A stretch of DNA of 64,000 nucleotides from Timonella sp031979385 (GCA_031979385.1 DALZEF010000003.1:1-64000), one strand, 5' to 3'. Counted from the first letter of the stretch, positions 1 through 8,798 are shown. Translations and numbers: made by a program. Notes: a model not told the origin generated them from the letters alone.

Positions 1-1
1 A

Positions 2-547
2 CAAAACGGCAGGGCAGTCGAGACCTCAATGGGTCTGACCCCGCTTGAGGGCCTTGTCATGGGTACCCGTACCGGTGACATCGACCCCGCCGTGATCTTC
101 CACCTGTACCGCACTGAGGGCCTGTCGATTGACGAGATCGACACCATGTTCAACAAGCAGTCGGGTCTCAAGGGCATGGCCGGTCAGAATGACTTCCGCG
201 AACTGCTGCGCCTGATCGACGAGGGTTCCGCAGACGCGAAGCTAGCACTTGACGTGTTCGTGCACCGCCTGGTCAAGTACATCGGTTCGTACATGGCCGT
301 GCTGGGCGGCTTGCCCAATGCCATCACCTTCACCGCTGGTGTCGGGGAGAACAACGCTCTGGTCCGCCAGATGGTGGCCGACCGTCTTGCAGGCTTCGGT
401 ATCGCCCTTGACCCTGCCTTGAATGAGGTTCGCTCCGGTGAACCACGCGTCATCTCAACCCCAGATTCGACGGTCAAGATTCTGGTCGTTCCTACGAATG
501 AGGAACTAGAGATCGCGCGTCAGACGGTCGCGAAGATCGCCGAGTAG
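2..547 (+). CDS. ackA: acetate kinase, 3' part (cut by window edge)
   Basis: C-terminal part of acetate kinase, which makes ATP and acetate from acetyl phosphate and ADP in the cytoplasm, usually paired with phosphate acetyltransferase (pta), which would lie off the left edge. The reading frame is open from base 2, so the gene starts outside the window. The family signature VETSMGLTPLEGLVMGTR sits at the very start, followed by the nucleotide-binding stretch ITFTAGVGENNALVR near the middle. The ending PTNEELEIARQT is typical of AckA. A strong hairpin terminator follows 10 bases after the stop. Identification is firm; only the N-terminal half is missing. Confidence 0.95.
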   Translation, partial: QNGRAVETSMGLTPLEGLVMGTRTGDIDPAVIFHLYRTEGLSIDEIDTMFNKQSGLKGMAGQNDFRELLRLIDEGSADAKLALDVFVHRLVKYIGSYMAVLGGLPNAITFTAGVGENNALVRQMVADRLAGFGIALDPALNEVRSGEPRVISTPDSTVKILVVPTNEELEIARQTVAKIAE

Positions 548-556
548 TCTCACATG

Positions 557-599
557 AAAGTGCCGGTGCCCGTCGTATGACGGACACCGGCACTTTTTG
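557..599 (+). terminator. rho-independent terminator of ackA
   Basis: Inverted repeat AAAGTGCCGGTG / CACCGGCACTTT with a run of T after the right arm, directly behind the ackA stop codon. Confidence 0.85.
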
Positions 600-626
600 T
601 TGTGCGCGTGCGATACTAGTTTTTCT

Positions 627-651
627 GCTTGGCGACGATCCGGCTAGGTCG
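627..651 (+). repeat. dispersed motif copy (GCTTGGCGACGAT type)
   Basis: A 25-base stretch that matches the reverse complement of 39770-39794 at 23 of 25 positions. Its core TTGGCGACGAT belongs to the motif TTG(G/C)CGACGA found in several spacers of the window. Confidence 0.55.
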
Positions 652-676
652 CGCCGTCATCGCACCTTCCAGCACG

Positions 677-859
677 CTAATGGAACGCAGAGTTTATCTG
701 CCGAAGGCATACCCAAACAGCAGGTTCATTAAGGAGCTCTACCAACTCAGGAATACGTTGCGCAGGCTTTTCAAGCAGCGCATTGAAATCATTCCATGCG
801 AGGTCCGCAACCCAGAAAACTCGCTGATCAGCGAGGTCATCTAGTGGGGTAACTAGAAC
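677..859 (-). pseudogene. remnant of a DUF1778 (TacA-like) antitoxin
   Basis: On the minus strand one frame between stops reads VLVTPLDDLADQRVFWVADL and continues AWNDFNALLEKPAQRIPELV ELLNEPAVW. This matches the C-terminal pattern of DUF1778 antitoxins (LxDQxxFxLxxxxWxxFxxLLxxPxxxxPxLxxLLxxPxxW), the partners of GNAT acetyltransferase toxins. There is no start codon, the N-terminal ribbon-helix-helix half is missing, a stop lies just upstream (860-862), and no toxin gene follows. I therefore call it a decayed fragment. The match is to a remembered family pattern, not a search. The plus-strand ORF at 629-844 is its antisense shadow. Confidence 0.5.
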
Positions 860-902
860 TTAATTGTGTGCTGATTGTACGTACACACAACCTCAATTCC
901 AT

Positions 903-1493
903 CTAGAAGAGGTTTACTAGCAGTGTTTCCCCGCCTACGCGCTGCACTTCTAGTCTGTTTAGCAAGTTGGCTGCCTTCGCATCGAGGACAAGCAGTACGT
1001 TTCCTTCCTTCTCGATCAGTTCGATCCCGCTGCCTGAATCCGGTTCCAGCTCAGCCGGTAACGCCTGGATGACTGCATCGCTCGTAATGTCCGTTGGGAA
1101 TAGATAGGCTTGCACACTCGCTACGTCCTGACCGCCTAGGTGCAATGCAAGGCCGCGCTGCCGGAAGACTTCTTCGCTTGAGCATGAGGCGCCACCCAAC
1201 TCTGAATTGGAAACTTCGGCGAGAAGGCAGAACCCACTTTCCTCCTCCGCGGCAGCCCAATAACGAGCAAGCGCCGCCTCACCGATAAACCTCAAGGCCT
1301 CAACTTCAGCGGGGTTCTCAACGTCGATAAATTGTGGAGTTGGGTCCGCCGCATTGAGCGGTTCTTCCAGAACTGGAATCGCTGGACCTGATACCGCAGT
1401 CGTCGACGGATTGCTATCGCTACATGCACTCAGCAGAGCGAAAGCAGCAATCACGCTGATCAGGATGATTGGTCGTGGTGCTTTGACAGTCAT
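903..1493 (-). CDS. small secreted lipoprotein, unknown function
   Basis: 196 residues. The N-terminus has a basic start (K4, R7), a hydrophobic stretch (residues 9-21) and a lipobox LSAC with the lipidated Cys at residue 24, so it should be exported and anchored on the outer face of the membrane. After a Ser/Thr/Pro linker, the mature part has an acidic body including a Cys pair (FCLLAEVSNSELGGASC) and the end VGGETLLVNLF. I do not recognise the family. It shows no clear similarity to the larger lipoproteins at 12.2-17.7 kb. It stands alone, flanked by the antitoxin remnant and by guaB3. Confidence 0.8.
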   Translation of the reverse strand: MTVKAPRPIILISVIAAFALLSACSDSNPSTTAVSGPAIPVLEEPLNAADPTPQFIDVENPAEVEALRFIGEAALARYWAAAEEESGFCLLAEVSNSELGGASCSSEEVFRQRGLALHLGGQDVASVQAYLFPTDITSDAVIQALPAELEPDSGSGIELIEKEGNVLLVLDAKAANLLNRLEVQRVGGETLLVNLF

Positions 1494-1600
1494 ATGGCAG
1501 TTCTCCTAAAGCCCGATCAGATTCTCTTCAACCCTATAGCTGTTCACTCTTGCGGACAGTTCTTATCCCCGGAGACTATCCCCTGGCTGCCGGTACGACA

Positions 1601-1633
1601 GTGGGGCCGCCCAGCATGTGCTGGACGGCCCCA
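1601..1633 (-). terminator. hairpin after guaB3
   Basis: GTGGGGCCG..CCAGCA / TGCTGG..CGGCCCCAC just past the guaB3 stop (12 bases). There is no clear U-run, so it is a stem-only terminator candidate. Confidence 0.6.
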
Positions 1634-1645
1634 CGAATACAAAGA

Positions 1646-2776
1646 TCAGTCGGTTGAACCCTGGTACGGGGACACGACAACCTCGATGCGCTGGAACTCC
1701 TTGAGGTCCGAGTACCCGGTCGTTGCCATCGCACGCTTGAGAGCGCCGATCAGGTTCAAGGTGCCGTCTGCTTGACGGCCAGGGCCAAACAGGATTTCCT
1801 CAAGGCTGCCCTTGGTCCCCACCTCGACCCGCTCGCCACGTGGCAGTTGCGGGTGGTGCGCCTCGGAGCCCCAGTGGAAGCCCTTACCCGGTGCTTCCTC
1901 GGAACGAGCAAGAGCCGCACCGATCATGACTGCGTCCGCACCGCATGCGAAGGCCTTGACAAGGTCACCGGAACGACCGATGCCACCATCAGCGATGACG
2001 TGAACGTAACGTCCACCCGACTCGTCAAGGTAGTCGCGGCGTGCAGCGGCAACGTCGGCGAGCGCGGTAGCCATCGGGGCGTGAATACCGAGAGTGGTGC
2101 GGGTGGTTTGGGCGGCGCCGCCACCAAAACCAACCAGAACGCCTGCCGCGCCGGTACGCATCAGGTGCAAAGCTGCGGTGTATGAAGCAGCGCCACCAAC
2201 GATGACTGGAACGTCGAGTTCGTAGATGAAGCGCTTGAGGTTCAGCGGCTCGGCCTGAGAGGACACGTGCTCAGCCGACACCGTGGTGCCGCGAATGACG
2301 AACAGGTCAACGCCCGCGTCAACGACGGTCTTATAGAATTCCTGCGTGCGCGCCGGAGACAGGGCACCGGCTACGGTTACGCCGGAATCGCGGATTTCCT
2401 TCAAACGCTGGGTGATGAGTTCGGCCTTGATCGGCTCGGCGTAGATCTCCTGCATCCGAGCGGTTGACGCAACTGGGTCTAGTTGCGAGATCTCCTCGAG
2501 CAGCGCTGTCGGGTCCTCGTATCGGGTCCACAGGCCCTCAAGGTCCAGCACGCCCAAACCGCCGAGCTTACCCAACGCGATGGCGGTTGCCGGACTCATC
2601 ACCGAGTCCATCGGCGCTGCCATGACGGGAAGGTCGAAGTGATAGGCGTCGATCTGCCAAGCAGTGGAGACGTCCTGGGGGTCACGGGTACGGCGCGATG
2701 GCACTACCGCGATGTCATCGAACGTAAACGCCCGGCGTCCGCGCTTGCCTCGGCCAATCTCAATCTCATTAGTCAC
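1646..2776 (-). CDS. guaB3: GuaB3 family IMP dehydrogenase-related protein
   Basis: 376 residues with the TIM-barrel pattern of the IMPDH/GMP reductase superfamily: FTFDDIAVVPSRRT at the start, LPVMAAPMDSVMSPATA, and the phosphate-site segment IADGGIGRSGDLVKAFACGA followed by GADAVMIGAALA. It has no CBS domains, and the loop that carries the catalytic Cys in IMPDH reads GFGGGAAQTTRTT, with no Cys. That is the hallmark of the actinobacterial GuaB3 group, whose reaction differs from that of GuaB. It therefore belongs to purine nucleotide metabolism, but IMP to XMP oxidation is unlikely. True guaB lies 2 kb away on the same strand. Confidence 0.9.
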   Translation of the reverse strand: MTNEIEIGRGKRGRRAFTFDDIAVVPSRRTRDPQDVSTAWQIDAYHFDLPVMAAPMDSVMSPATAIALGKLGGLGVLDLEGLWTRYEDPTALLEEISQLDPVASTARMQEIYAEPIKAELITQRLKEIRDSGVTVAGALSPARTQEFYKTVVDAGVDLFVIRGTTVSAEHVSSQAEPLNLKRFIYELDVPVIVGGAASYTAALHLMRTGAAGVLVGFGGGAAQTTRTTLGIHAPMATALADVAAARRDYLDESGGRYVHVIADGGIGRSGDLVKAFACGADAVMIGAALARSEEAPGKGFHWGSEAHHPQLPRGERVEVGTKGSLEEILFGPGRQADGTLNLIGALKRAMATTGYSDLKEFQRIEVVVSPYQGSTD

Positions 2777-2945
2777 TGGTTCAGATTACCGTGTTTTTGC
2801 CGCTGAGTGCCCGCTCCTCGGCGAACTAGTAGCCAAGTGTGATGCATCTCGGCTGCGGCGCAGGTGCACCCATGAGACGAAAGGCTCTAGTAATGTCGGA
2901 GGGTGCTGTCATGATCGAAGCACCCAACGCGAAAGGACCATCAAC

Positions 2946-3668
2946 GTGGCACAACAGGACTGGGTCAACGGCACGTTTCTCGGGTTTGACACCGAAACCA
3001 CGGGCGTTAACACTGCTGCGGACCGCATCGTGACGGCGGCGATCGTGCTTCGCACACCGCAGGAGACACTCGTGCGTACTTGGCTGATTGATCCGGGCGT
3101 TCCCATTCCTGCTGAGGCTGCGGCAATTCACGGGGTGACCACAGAACACGCGCAGGCCTACGGTGTCTCCCCCCAGCAAGGGCTTGAAGAGATCGCTCAA
3201 GTCATTGCGGAACACCTTGCGGTGGACCATCCGCTCGTCGCGTTCAATGCATCCTTTGACATCGCCATCCTGAACACCGAACTCGCTCGCCACGGCCTGC
3301 CAACCATCGAGGAGCGCATTGGTCGGGCTTTCTCGCCCGTCATCGACCCACTCGTGCTTGACCGGGCGCTCGACCGTTACCGTAAGGGCTCACGCAAGCT
3401 TGGGGATCTGTGTGCATTCTACGAGGTCCAGGAGACCGGAACGTTCCACACCGCCGATGCAGACGTCATCGCAACGCTTGACGTACTGGCCAAGTTGCTC
3501 GAACGCTACAGCAATGTCAGCACCATGACCCTCAAGGAACTGCACACCTATCAGGAGGGCGCCCACTCCCGTTGGGCCAAGAACTTCAACTCCTACTTGG
3601 CAAGCAAGGGGCGCACAGCGGACGTCGACGAGCACTGGCTTCCCGGCAGCCCTGTGGAAGTGAGTTAA
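2946..3668 (+). CDS. DnaQ-like 3'-5' exonuclease
   Basis: A longer frame is open from 2664, but I start at GTG 2946 (protein VAQQDWVNGTFLGF), which has AAAGGA eight bases upstream and gives 240 residues. The DEDDh exonuclease motifs are all visible: FDTETTG (Exo I), VAFNASFDIAIL (Exo II) and HTADADVIATLDVL (Exo III, with the active-site His). HGVT follows Exo I as in DNA polymerase III epsilon relatives. The last 70 residues are an extra helical tail common to stand-alone actinobacterial exonucleases. Likely role: DNA or RNA 3' end trimming in repair or turnover; the exact substrate cannot be read from the sequence. It is divergent from guaB3. Confidence 0.88.
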   Translation: MAQQDWVNGTFLGFDTETTGVNTAADRIVTAAIVLRTPQETLVRTWLIDPGVPIPAEAAAIHGVTTEHAQAYGVSPQQGLEEIAQVIAEHLAVDHPLVAFNASFDIAILNTELARHGLPTIEERIGRAFSPVIDPLVLDRALDRYRKGSRKLGDLCAFYEVQETGTFHTADADVIATLDVLAKLLERYSNVSTMTLKELHTYQEGAHSRWAKNFNSYLASKGRTADVDEHWLPGSPVEVS

Positions 3669-3765
3669 GCGGGCACTGGTTCTGCCAGCGGCATCCCTGC
3701 CACAGATGCCCCGCCGCGCATGCGTGTTCCACTGGTAAGCCCTGCCCCAGTCGTCCTTATTCCGG

Positions 3766-4803
3766 TCAGTTCTGCCACAGTTCAAGCACTCGGCGTGACT
3801 CAAACCTTCGCCGCTCCCCTGTCACAGGATCATTGAACTCAATGGACCGTGAGAGCAACTGCAACGGGTTGCTGTAGTCATCGCTCTCCACCGAATAAAA
3901 GGTTGGGTAGTAGTTGTCATTCAGGATGCCCAACCCGAGCGATGCCATATGGATGCGCAACTGGTGAGTCTTCCCGGTGTGCGGAGTGAGCCGATACAAC
4001 CCCACTGCGGCGTGCCCAGCGTGAGTTTGCGGATCACAACTCTTGGTATCGAGCAGTTCCACTAGGCTCTCAGTGTTTGGCTCGCCCTCAATCGTCTGCG
4101 CCCACATGATGCCTGGTTCCTTCTTGATCCGTGAACGCACAGTGGTGGGTAGTTCAAGATCAGCCCGGACAGGCGCTACCGCCTCATAGGTTTTATCTAT
4201 TGTCCGCTGCGCAAACAGGTCATGGTACGGGTGACGCAACTCCTGACGTTTCGTCATCACCAGAACGCCAGCGGTAATCCGATCGAGTCGGTGCGCCGGA
4301 CTCAACTCCGGTAAACCCAACTGCCTGCGCATCCGCACCAAGACCGACTCAACCACGTAAGCGCCCTTGGGTGTGGACGCCAAGAAGTGCGGCTTGTCCA
4401 CCACGAGTAGATCGTCATCCTCGAAAAGGATGTCCACCTCGAATGGAACCGGCTTCTCAGGGGCCGGATCACGATAGAAGAAGATCAACGCACCGGCGCG
4501 ATACGGCGAGCCGAAGGGCCACGGGCGACCCAACTCGTCGACAATCTCGCCGCGGTCAAGTTTGCCCAACATCTCGCTCGGGTCCGGAGCGAACCGCCAC
4601 CGCACATACTCCTCAAGCGTGCCGAACGACGGCGCATAGACCCTCTCACGCACCGGCTCTTCTGAGCCCAACTCGCTCGCCTCGGCCTCTGTGCGCACAC
4701 GCGCACCCCGGGGCAGGACTGCCCCGGGGTGCGGAAGTTGCATACGAACGGGGTTGAGCCCGTCGCGCACAGGAAGCGGAGCGGGACGCTTAACGCGCCC
4801 CAC
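3766..4803 (-). CDS. RluA-family 23S rRNA/tRNA pseudouridine synthase
   Basis: 345 residues. The catalytic motif HRLDRITAGVLV lies at about residues 171-182, with the conserved Asp at 174. LLVVDKPHFL (about 132-141) precedes it and TGKTHQLRIHMASLG follows, all RluA/RluC/RluD landmarks. The N-terminal 60 residues are Pro/Arg rich with no clear S4 domain. It converts uridine to pseudouridine in stable RNA; which position is not evident. The stop of the upstream guaB is 3 bases from this start, so the two are probably co-transcribed. Confidence 0.9.
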   Translation of the reverse strand: MGRVKRPAPLPVRDGLNPVRMQLPHPGAVLPRGARVRTEAEASELGSEEPVRERVYAPSFGTLEEYVRWRFAPDPSEMLGKLDRGEIVDELGRPWPFGSPYRAGALIFFYRDPAPEKPVPFEVDILFEDDDLLVVDKPHFLASTPKGAYVVESVLVRMRRQLGLPELSPAHRLDRITAGVLVMTKRQELRHPYHDLFAQRTIDKTYEAVAPVRADLELPTTVRSRIKKEPGIMWAQTIEGEPNTESLVELLDTKSCDPQTHAGHAAVGLYRLTPHTGKTHQLRIHMASLGLGILNDNYYPTFYSVESDDYSNPLQLLSRSIEFNDPVTGERRRFESRRVLELWQN

Positions 4804-4805
4804 TG

Positions 4806-6332
4806 TCAGCGGCTTCCGTAGTTTGGTGCCTCGACGGTCATCTGGATGTCGTGTGGGTGTGACTCCTTCAAACCTGCCGAGGTGATGCGCACGAACTTGC
4901 CGCGTTCCTTGAGTTCAGGGATGGTGCGGGCCCCAACGTAGAACATCGACTGGTGCAAACCACCCGCGAGTTGGTAAGCGACGGCGGACAGAGGACCACG
5001 ATAAGGTACCTGTCCTTCGATGCCCTCGGGCACGATCTTGTCATCCGAGGCCACGTCGGCCTGGAAGTAACGGTCCTTCGAGTATGACTTCTTACCGCGC
5101 GAGGCCATCGCACCGAGCGAGCCCATACCGCGGTAGTGCTTGAACTGCTTGCCGTTAACAAACACGAGGTCACCGGGGGACTCGTCACAGCCAGCGAGCA
5201 GCGAACCGAGCATGACCGACTCCGCACCGGCCACGAGAGCCTTGGCGATGTCACCCGAATACTGCAGACCACCGTCCGCGATCACCGGGATCCCGAAGTC
5301 GCGCACGGCGCGCGAGGCCTCATACACGGCGGTCACCTGAGGAACGCCAACACCTGCGACAACGCGGGTCGTGCAGATCGAACCTGGGCCAACGCCAACT
5401 TTGACGGCGTCCGCACCAGCCTCCGCGAGTGCCCGGGCACCCGCGTAAGTCGCAACGTTTCCACCGATGATCGAGACCTCTTTGAAGAACGGGTCCTTCT
5501 TGAGGTTCGAGATCATCTCCAGTAGGAGGCGCGCATGTCCGTTGGCGGTGTCCGCCACGAGCACGTCAACGCCCGCCTCCGCGAGTGCCCGCGCGCGGTC
5601 AACCGCGTCGCCGTAGAAACCGATTGCCGCACCAACGCGCAGACGGCCTTCGCCGTCCTTGGTTGCATCTGGGTACTGCTCGGTCTTGACGAAGTCCTTG
5701 ACGGTGATGAGACCCTGCAGCCGGCCCTCATTGTCGACGAGTGGGAGCTTCTCAATCCGGTTCTTACCCAGGAGGTGGGCTGCGTCCTCACGGGAGATGC
5801 CCACTGGTCCGGTGATGAGTGGCATCGCGGTCATAACCTCGCGGACGCGCGTGGTGGCCCAGTTAGCTGGGGGCACGAAGCGTAGGTCGCGGTTGGTGAT
5901 GATACCGATGAGTTTGTTGTCTTCCTCCACCACCGGAAGGCCGGATACGCGGTACTGGCCGCACAGGAGGTCGAGTTCCTCGATTGTGGCATCTGGACCA
6001 ACCGTGACCGGGTCCGTGATCATGCCGGACTCGGAGCGCTTCACGGTGTCTACGTGCGCGGCCTGGTCATCGATGGAGAGGTTGCGGTGGATGATACCAA
6101 TGCCACCTTGTCGGGCCATAGCGATTGCCATGCGGGCCTCGGTCACGGTGTCCATCGCTGCGGAGATGAGCGGAACCTTGATGTTGATGTCGCGCGTCAG
6201 ACGGGTGGTCGTGTCGACCTCACTTGGGATGACGTCTGTCTCGTTAGGGAGCAGCAGGACATCATCGTAGGTCAATCCTAGAAATCCGAAAGGGTCATTC
6301 GACTGGGTGGAAGACATGTCGGTCATGACCAA
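4806..6332 (-). CDS. guaB: inosine-5'-monophosphate dehydrogenase
   Basis: 508 residues; full-length IMPDH, the NAD-dependent step from IMP to XMP that commits to guanine nucleotides. The sequence shows LTYDDVLLLPNETDVIPS, APMDTVTE-like SAAMDTVTEARMAIAMARQG, two CBS domains at about 95-215 (ITNRDLRF, ITVKDFVK), the catalytic loop GVGPGSICTTRVVAGVGVPQ with its Cys, and IADGGLQYSGDIAKAL. A second in-frame ATG (MTDMSS) two codons in is an equally possible start. Upstream is the MerR-like regulator on the same strand, 115 bases away. Confidence 0.96.
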   Translation of the reverse strand: MVMTDMSSTQSNDPFGFLGLTYDDVLLLPNETDVIPSEVDTTTRLTRDINIKVPLISAAMDTVTEARMAIAMARQGGIGIIHRNLSIDDQAAHVDTVKRSESGMITDPVTVGPDATIEELDLLCGQYRVSGLPVVEEDNKLIGIITNRDLRFVPPANWATTRVREVMTAMPLITGPVGISREDAAHLLGKNRIEKLPLVDNEGRLQGLITVKDFVKTEQYPDATKDGEGRLRVGAAIGFYGDAVDRARALAEAGVDVLVADTANGHARLLLEMISNLKKDPFFKEVSIIGGNVATYAGARALAEAGADAVKVGVGPGSICTTRVVAGVGVPQVTAVYEASRAVRDFGIPVIADGGLQYSGDIAKALVAGAESVMLGSLLAGCDESPGDLVFVNGKQFKHYRGMGSLGAMASRGKKSYSKDRYFQADVASDDKIVPEGIEGQVPYRGPLSAVAYQLAGGLHQSMFYVGARTIPELKERGKFVRITSAGLKESHPHDIQMTVEAPNYGSR

Positions 6333-6447
6333 ATATTACGCCGAAACGCACGGGAGTTTTTGCTCCGGACCGTCAATGAGACGAGCACCACGGCGGGGGC
6401 GCCTGCGAGATGGAACACAGGCCTCGGAGCCACCAGTCTGCTCAGAG

Positions 6448-7605
6448 TCAGAACGTTGAGTCGTCGTCTGACCAGTATTCTGCGCCGGGAGCCGCGGCAC
6501 GCACCGCCGCGTACACCTCGTGGTAGAGCGCTCGGAAGGAGTTGATGGCGCTAACCTGACCGAGGTGGCGCACTGCGCGAGTATCGACTCCCTCGCGCAC
6601 GCCAACGTAGATTGGCAGTTCCGGAAACTCCTGCGTCAGGCTGTGCAGGATCTCAAGCGACGGGGTCGCATGATCCGAGACGAAGGCAATCACGGATGGG
6701 CGCACAATTTTGATGAGTTCGGAGACTCGTTGTGTGTTGCCCGGCCCAAGGATCACGTGAGCATTGCACTTGTTTTGCAGAAGTGCCGCTACAAGGACAT
6801 GTGCGGGCAGCGACAACTCGTCCAGAGCCGAGGAAAAGACGAGCGTGATGTTCTTGAGGCGTGAGGGATGGGGCCGGTCCGCTGTCGCCAGATCGGGACG
6901 TACTTCGCCAACGTAGTCTGCAAGCGCTCGTTGCGCGAGAAACCCCAAGAGTAGCCGTGGCGCCTTGCCGGGTGAGGAGAGCACCGTGTGGGTGGATATG
7001 CGGTCAAGCGCCGGGCGCACAAGAAGTTTCCACCAGTCGATCAGCGATTCATCGGAAGCGACGGTCAACAGCTCGGTGCAACGTTCTTCATCGTCCCGCA
7101 ACGCTGCTGATACCAACTCGGTGCAGCGAGCCTTGTAGTCGTTGTATTCAACCGCGTGCGGTGCGCTCGGTGCGATGCGGAGCACTGAGTTTCGACCCGA
7201 ACCTCGCTCGCGCCGGGCACGGGCGAGAGACGTGGTACTCGACGAAACTCCGCCTTCAACGAGTTCGACTGAGCGGATATTCGGGGTGACCATACCCTTC
7301 TCGCGCAGGACTTCCTGCAAGAGTCCTTCCGCCGCTTCCAACGTGACCCCATCCTCAGCGGCTTGCTGGGCAGCGTGGACCGCCTCAACGGCGGTCGCTC
7401 CGCGCAACAGATAGGTGCGCAGAGTCATAAGCTTTGCAAGGTCGGTATCGGTATAACGGCGGTGAGAACCACTCGAATGCTGGCTTGGGCCCATTCCGTG
7501 TCGCCTAGCCCAGGTTCGCAAGGTCGCCGGTGCAACGCCTAAGCGTTCCGCCGTCGCGGAGACCGAATAGGTCTGGCGCGAATTGATGAGGTTCTCGCGA
7601 TTCAT
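6448..7605 (-). CDS. MerR-type regulator with a B12-binding-like C-terminal domain
   Basis: 385 residues. Residues 12-75 are a MerR helix-turn-helix: YSVSATAERLGVAPATLRTW followed by RRHGMGPSQHSSGSHRRYTD. The middle and C-terminal part (about 190-370) follows the pattern of sensor halves of CarH/LitR-like regulators (ELSLPAHVLVAALLQNKCNA, then LIKIVRPSVIAFVSD), a Rossmann-like B12-binding fold. The cobalamin ligand motif DxHxxG is not present, so cobalamin or light sensing is not supported. It is divergent from the WhiB gene across a 600-base gap. Its target is unknown. Confidence 0.85.
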   Translation of the reverse strand: MNRENLINSRQTYSVSATAERLGVAPATLRTWARRHGMGPSQHSSGSHRRYTDTDLAKLMTLRTYLLRGATAVEAVHAAQQAAEDGVTLEAAEGLLQEVLREKGMVTPNIRSVELVEGGVSSSTTSLARARRERGSGRNSVLRIAPSAPHAVEYNDYKARCTELVSAALRDDEERCTELLTVASDESLIDWWKLLVRPALDRISTHTVLSSPGKAPRLLLGFLAQRALADYVGEVRPDLATADRPHPSRLKNITLVFSSALDELSLPAHVLVAALLQNKCNAHVILGPGNTQRVSELIKIVRPSVIAFVSDHATPSLEILHSLTQEFPELPIYVGVREGVDTRAVRHLGQVSAINSFRALYHEVYAAVRAAAPGAEYWSDDDSTF

Positions 7606-8210
7606 ATGAACTATGCGCTTCCTTGCTCACTACATCGAGTGCTAGAGGATGATGACGTCGAAATGACTCGTTACAGATAACTCGCCAAAACGATTCAACA
7701 TCGTTTCACCCGCTCCTTCAACTCCAAACACATCTTGTGTCACGGAGTCCTGCCGATCCCTGACTTTGAAACTATGCGCTAGCGGCTCTCTCCGCAACTC
7801 AGAACCGCGAATTAAGGCCGAAATGTGGGCTTTTCGAAAGAAGCCTGCCACAGAGTCACGAGGCGATCCCCGCCGCGGCTCAGTCCGTCATGGTCGGGAC
7901 GGCGTGAACACATATGCCCACGCTATGCCCACGGCACTTCAGAAGGGACCCAAGTCCCGCAATGGGGAGTTTTCACCCCCAGCATCCACTGTGAATAAAT
8001 GTTGAAACGATATAAGTTCGTCATAGCGAATCGCTTCACAGCCGCTAGAAACGATTCATGACCGCTTCTTGAATCGGTCAGAGTGTGTGTCCATGTCGCC
8101 GCGAGACTCGCCCGACACGGTTTGTTCTTCGCCGAACAACACACCACGACAGCAGTGGGTCTGATGTTCACATCACATCTGCTGGGCAACGAGAGTAACA
8201 GGAGGGCAAC
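7606..8210. promoter_or_regulatory. long divergent gap between the MerR-like and whiB genes
   Basis: 605 bases with no convincing gene; the short frames here have no family likeness. It must hold the promoters of both flanking regulators. Inverted repeats such as ACGATTCA...TGAATCGG (8051-8077) could be operators, and AACGATTCAACATCGTTT (about 7688-7706) is a near palindrome. The whiB ribosome binding site CAGGAGGGCAAC lies directly before its ATG. Confidence 0.5.
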
Positions 8211-8525
8211 ATGACTGACGTATCACGCCTGCCAGGACCCGTCATTGAACTATGGGAATGGCAGTATCAAGGTAATTGCCGAGACGCTGACGAAACACTC
8301 TTCTTCCACCCTGAAGGTGAGCGGGGTTCCACCCGCCGCCGCCGTGCCGAAAAGGCCAAGGCCATCTGCGCGACCTGCCCTGTACTACAGCAGTGCCGTG
8401 AACAGTCTCTGCGAGTTCGTGAACCATACGGCGTATGGGGTGGGCTCAGCGAAGACGAACGTAACGCCATCCTTGCAGAGCGCGACCGCAAGGCAACCCA
8501 CGGAAAGTTCCGCACGACCGCATAG
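8211..8525 (+). CDS. WhiB-family iron-sulfur transcription factor (WhiB3/WhiD-like)
   Basis: 104 residues with the four cluster-binding cysteines at 23, 53, 56 and 62 (CxxCxxxxxC pattern in AICATCPVLQQC), then the GVWGG turn and a basic tail. The N-terminus LPGPVIELWEWQYQGNCRDA and FFHPEGERG are typical of the WhiB3/WhiD branch rather than WhiB1 or WhiB2. Such proteins bind a 4Fe-4S cluster and act with the principal sigma factor in redox- or development-linked control. A good Shine-Dalgarno (AGGAGG) precedes the ATG. Convergent with groES. Confidence 0.93.
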   Translation: MTDVSRLPGPVIELWEWQYQGNCRDADETLFFHPEGERGSTRRRRAEKAKAICATCPVLQQCREQSLRVREPYGVWGGLSEDERNAILAERDRKATHGKFRTTA

Positions 8526-8644
8526 CCGTCTCCCTGCACCATCTCCGCTTCACGGGCGGGCCAAGCTTCCAGGCGCTGGCCCGCCCTTCGCTATATCTGT
8601 ACGCCATGAGGCGTAGTCAGAACGTGTGGACAGTTCGGATACGT

Positions 8645-8711
8645 CGATGGGCTGGTTTTGATCCCAGTGCATGGTTTTTGTGTATACCTTTGGGTCAAAT
8701 TGACCCCATCG
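8645..8711. repeat. 67-bp palindromic intergenic element, copy 1
   Basis: Ends CGATGGG and CCCATCG, interior with further complementarity (TTTGATCCCA / TGGGTCAAA). Same length and same end sequences as copies at 24262, 49175 and 51291. It lies between convergent whiB and groES. Confidence 0.65.
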
Positions 8712-8737
8712 AGACGTGGCCTCTCCCCAGACACAAT

Positions 8738-8779
8738 AAAAAGGGGTAGCCCCAACCAAACCGGTTGGGACCACCCCTT
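8738..8779 (-). terminator. terminator of groES
   Basis: Stem AAGGGGT.GCCCCAACC / GGTTGGGACCACCCCTT; read on the minus strand it ends in a T-run (TTTTT). It closes groES as a single-gene unit. Confidence 0.85.
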
Positions 8780-8798
8780 GAGCCGTTCGCGTAAGCGA

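Noticed and set aside
629..844. Plus-strand ORF of 71 residues after ackA
   Set aside because: It is antisense to the antitoxin remnant, has no family likeness and starts inside the dispersed motif; not supported as a gene.
1772..2185. Long plus-strand frame opposite guaB3
   Set aside because: Antisense shadow of a well-supported gene; composition follows its codon pattern.
4704..4737. GC-rich hairpin GCACCCCGGGGCAG / CTGCCCCGGGGTGC
   Set aside because: Lies inside the coding frame of the pseudouridine synthase (PHPGAVLPRGAR); probably a codon effect, not a terminator.
7766..8189. Short ORFs in the gap before whiB
   Set aside because: No ribosome binding sites or family likeness; treated as regulatory DNA.
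8645..8711. The 67-bp elements as plain rho-independent terminators
   Set aside because: Copies between convergent genes could act so, but none is followed by a clear T-run, whiB and groES already have other sequence between them, and the shared ends with variable arms are not a terminator property. Left open rather than called terminators.
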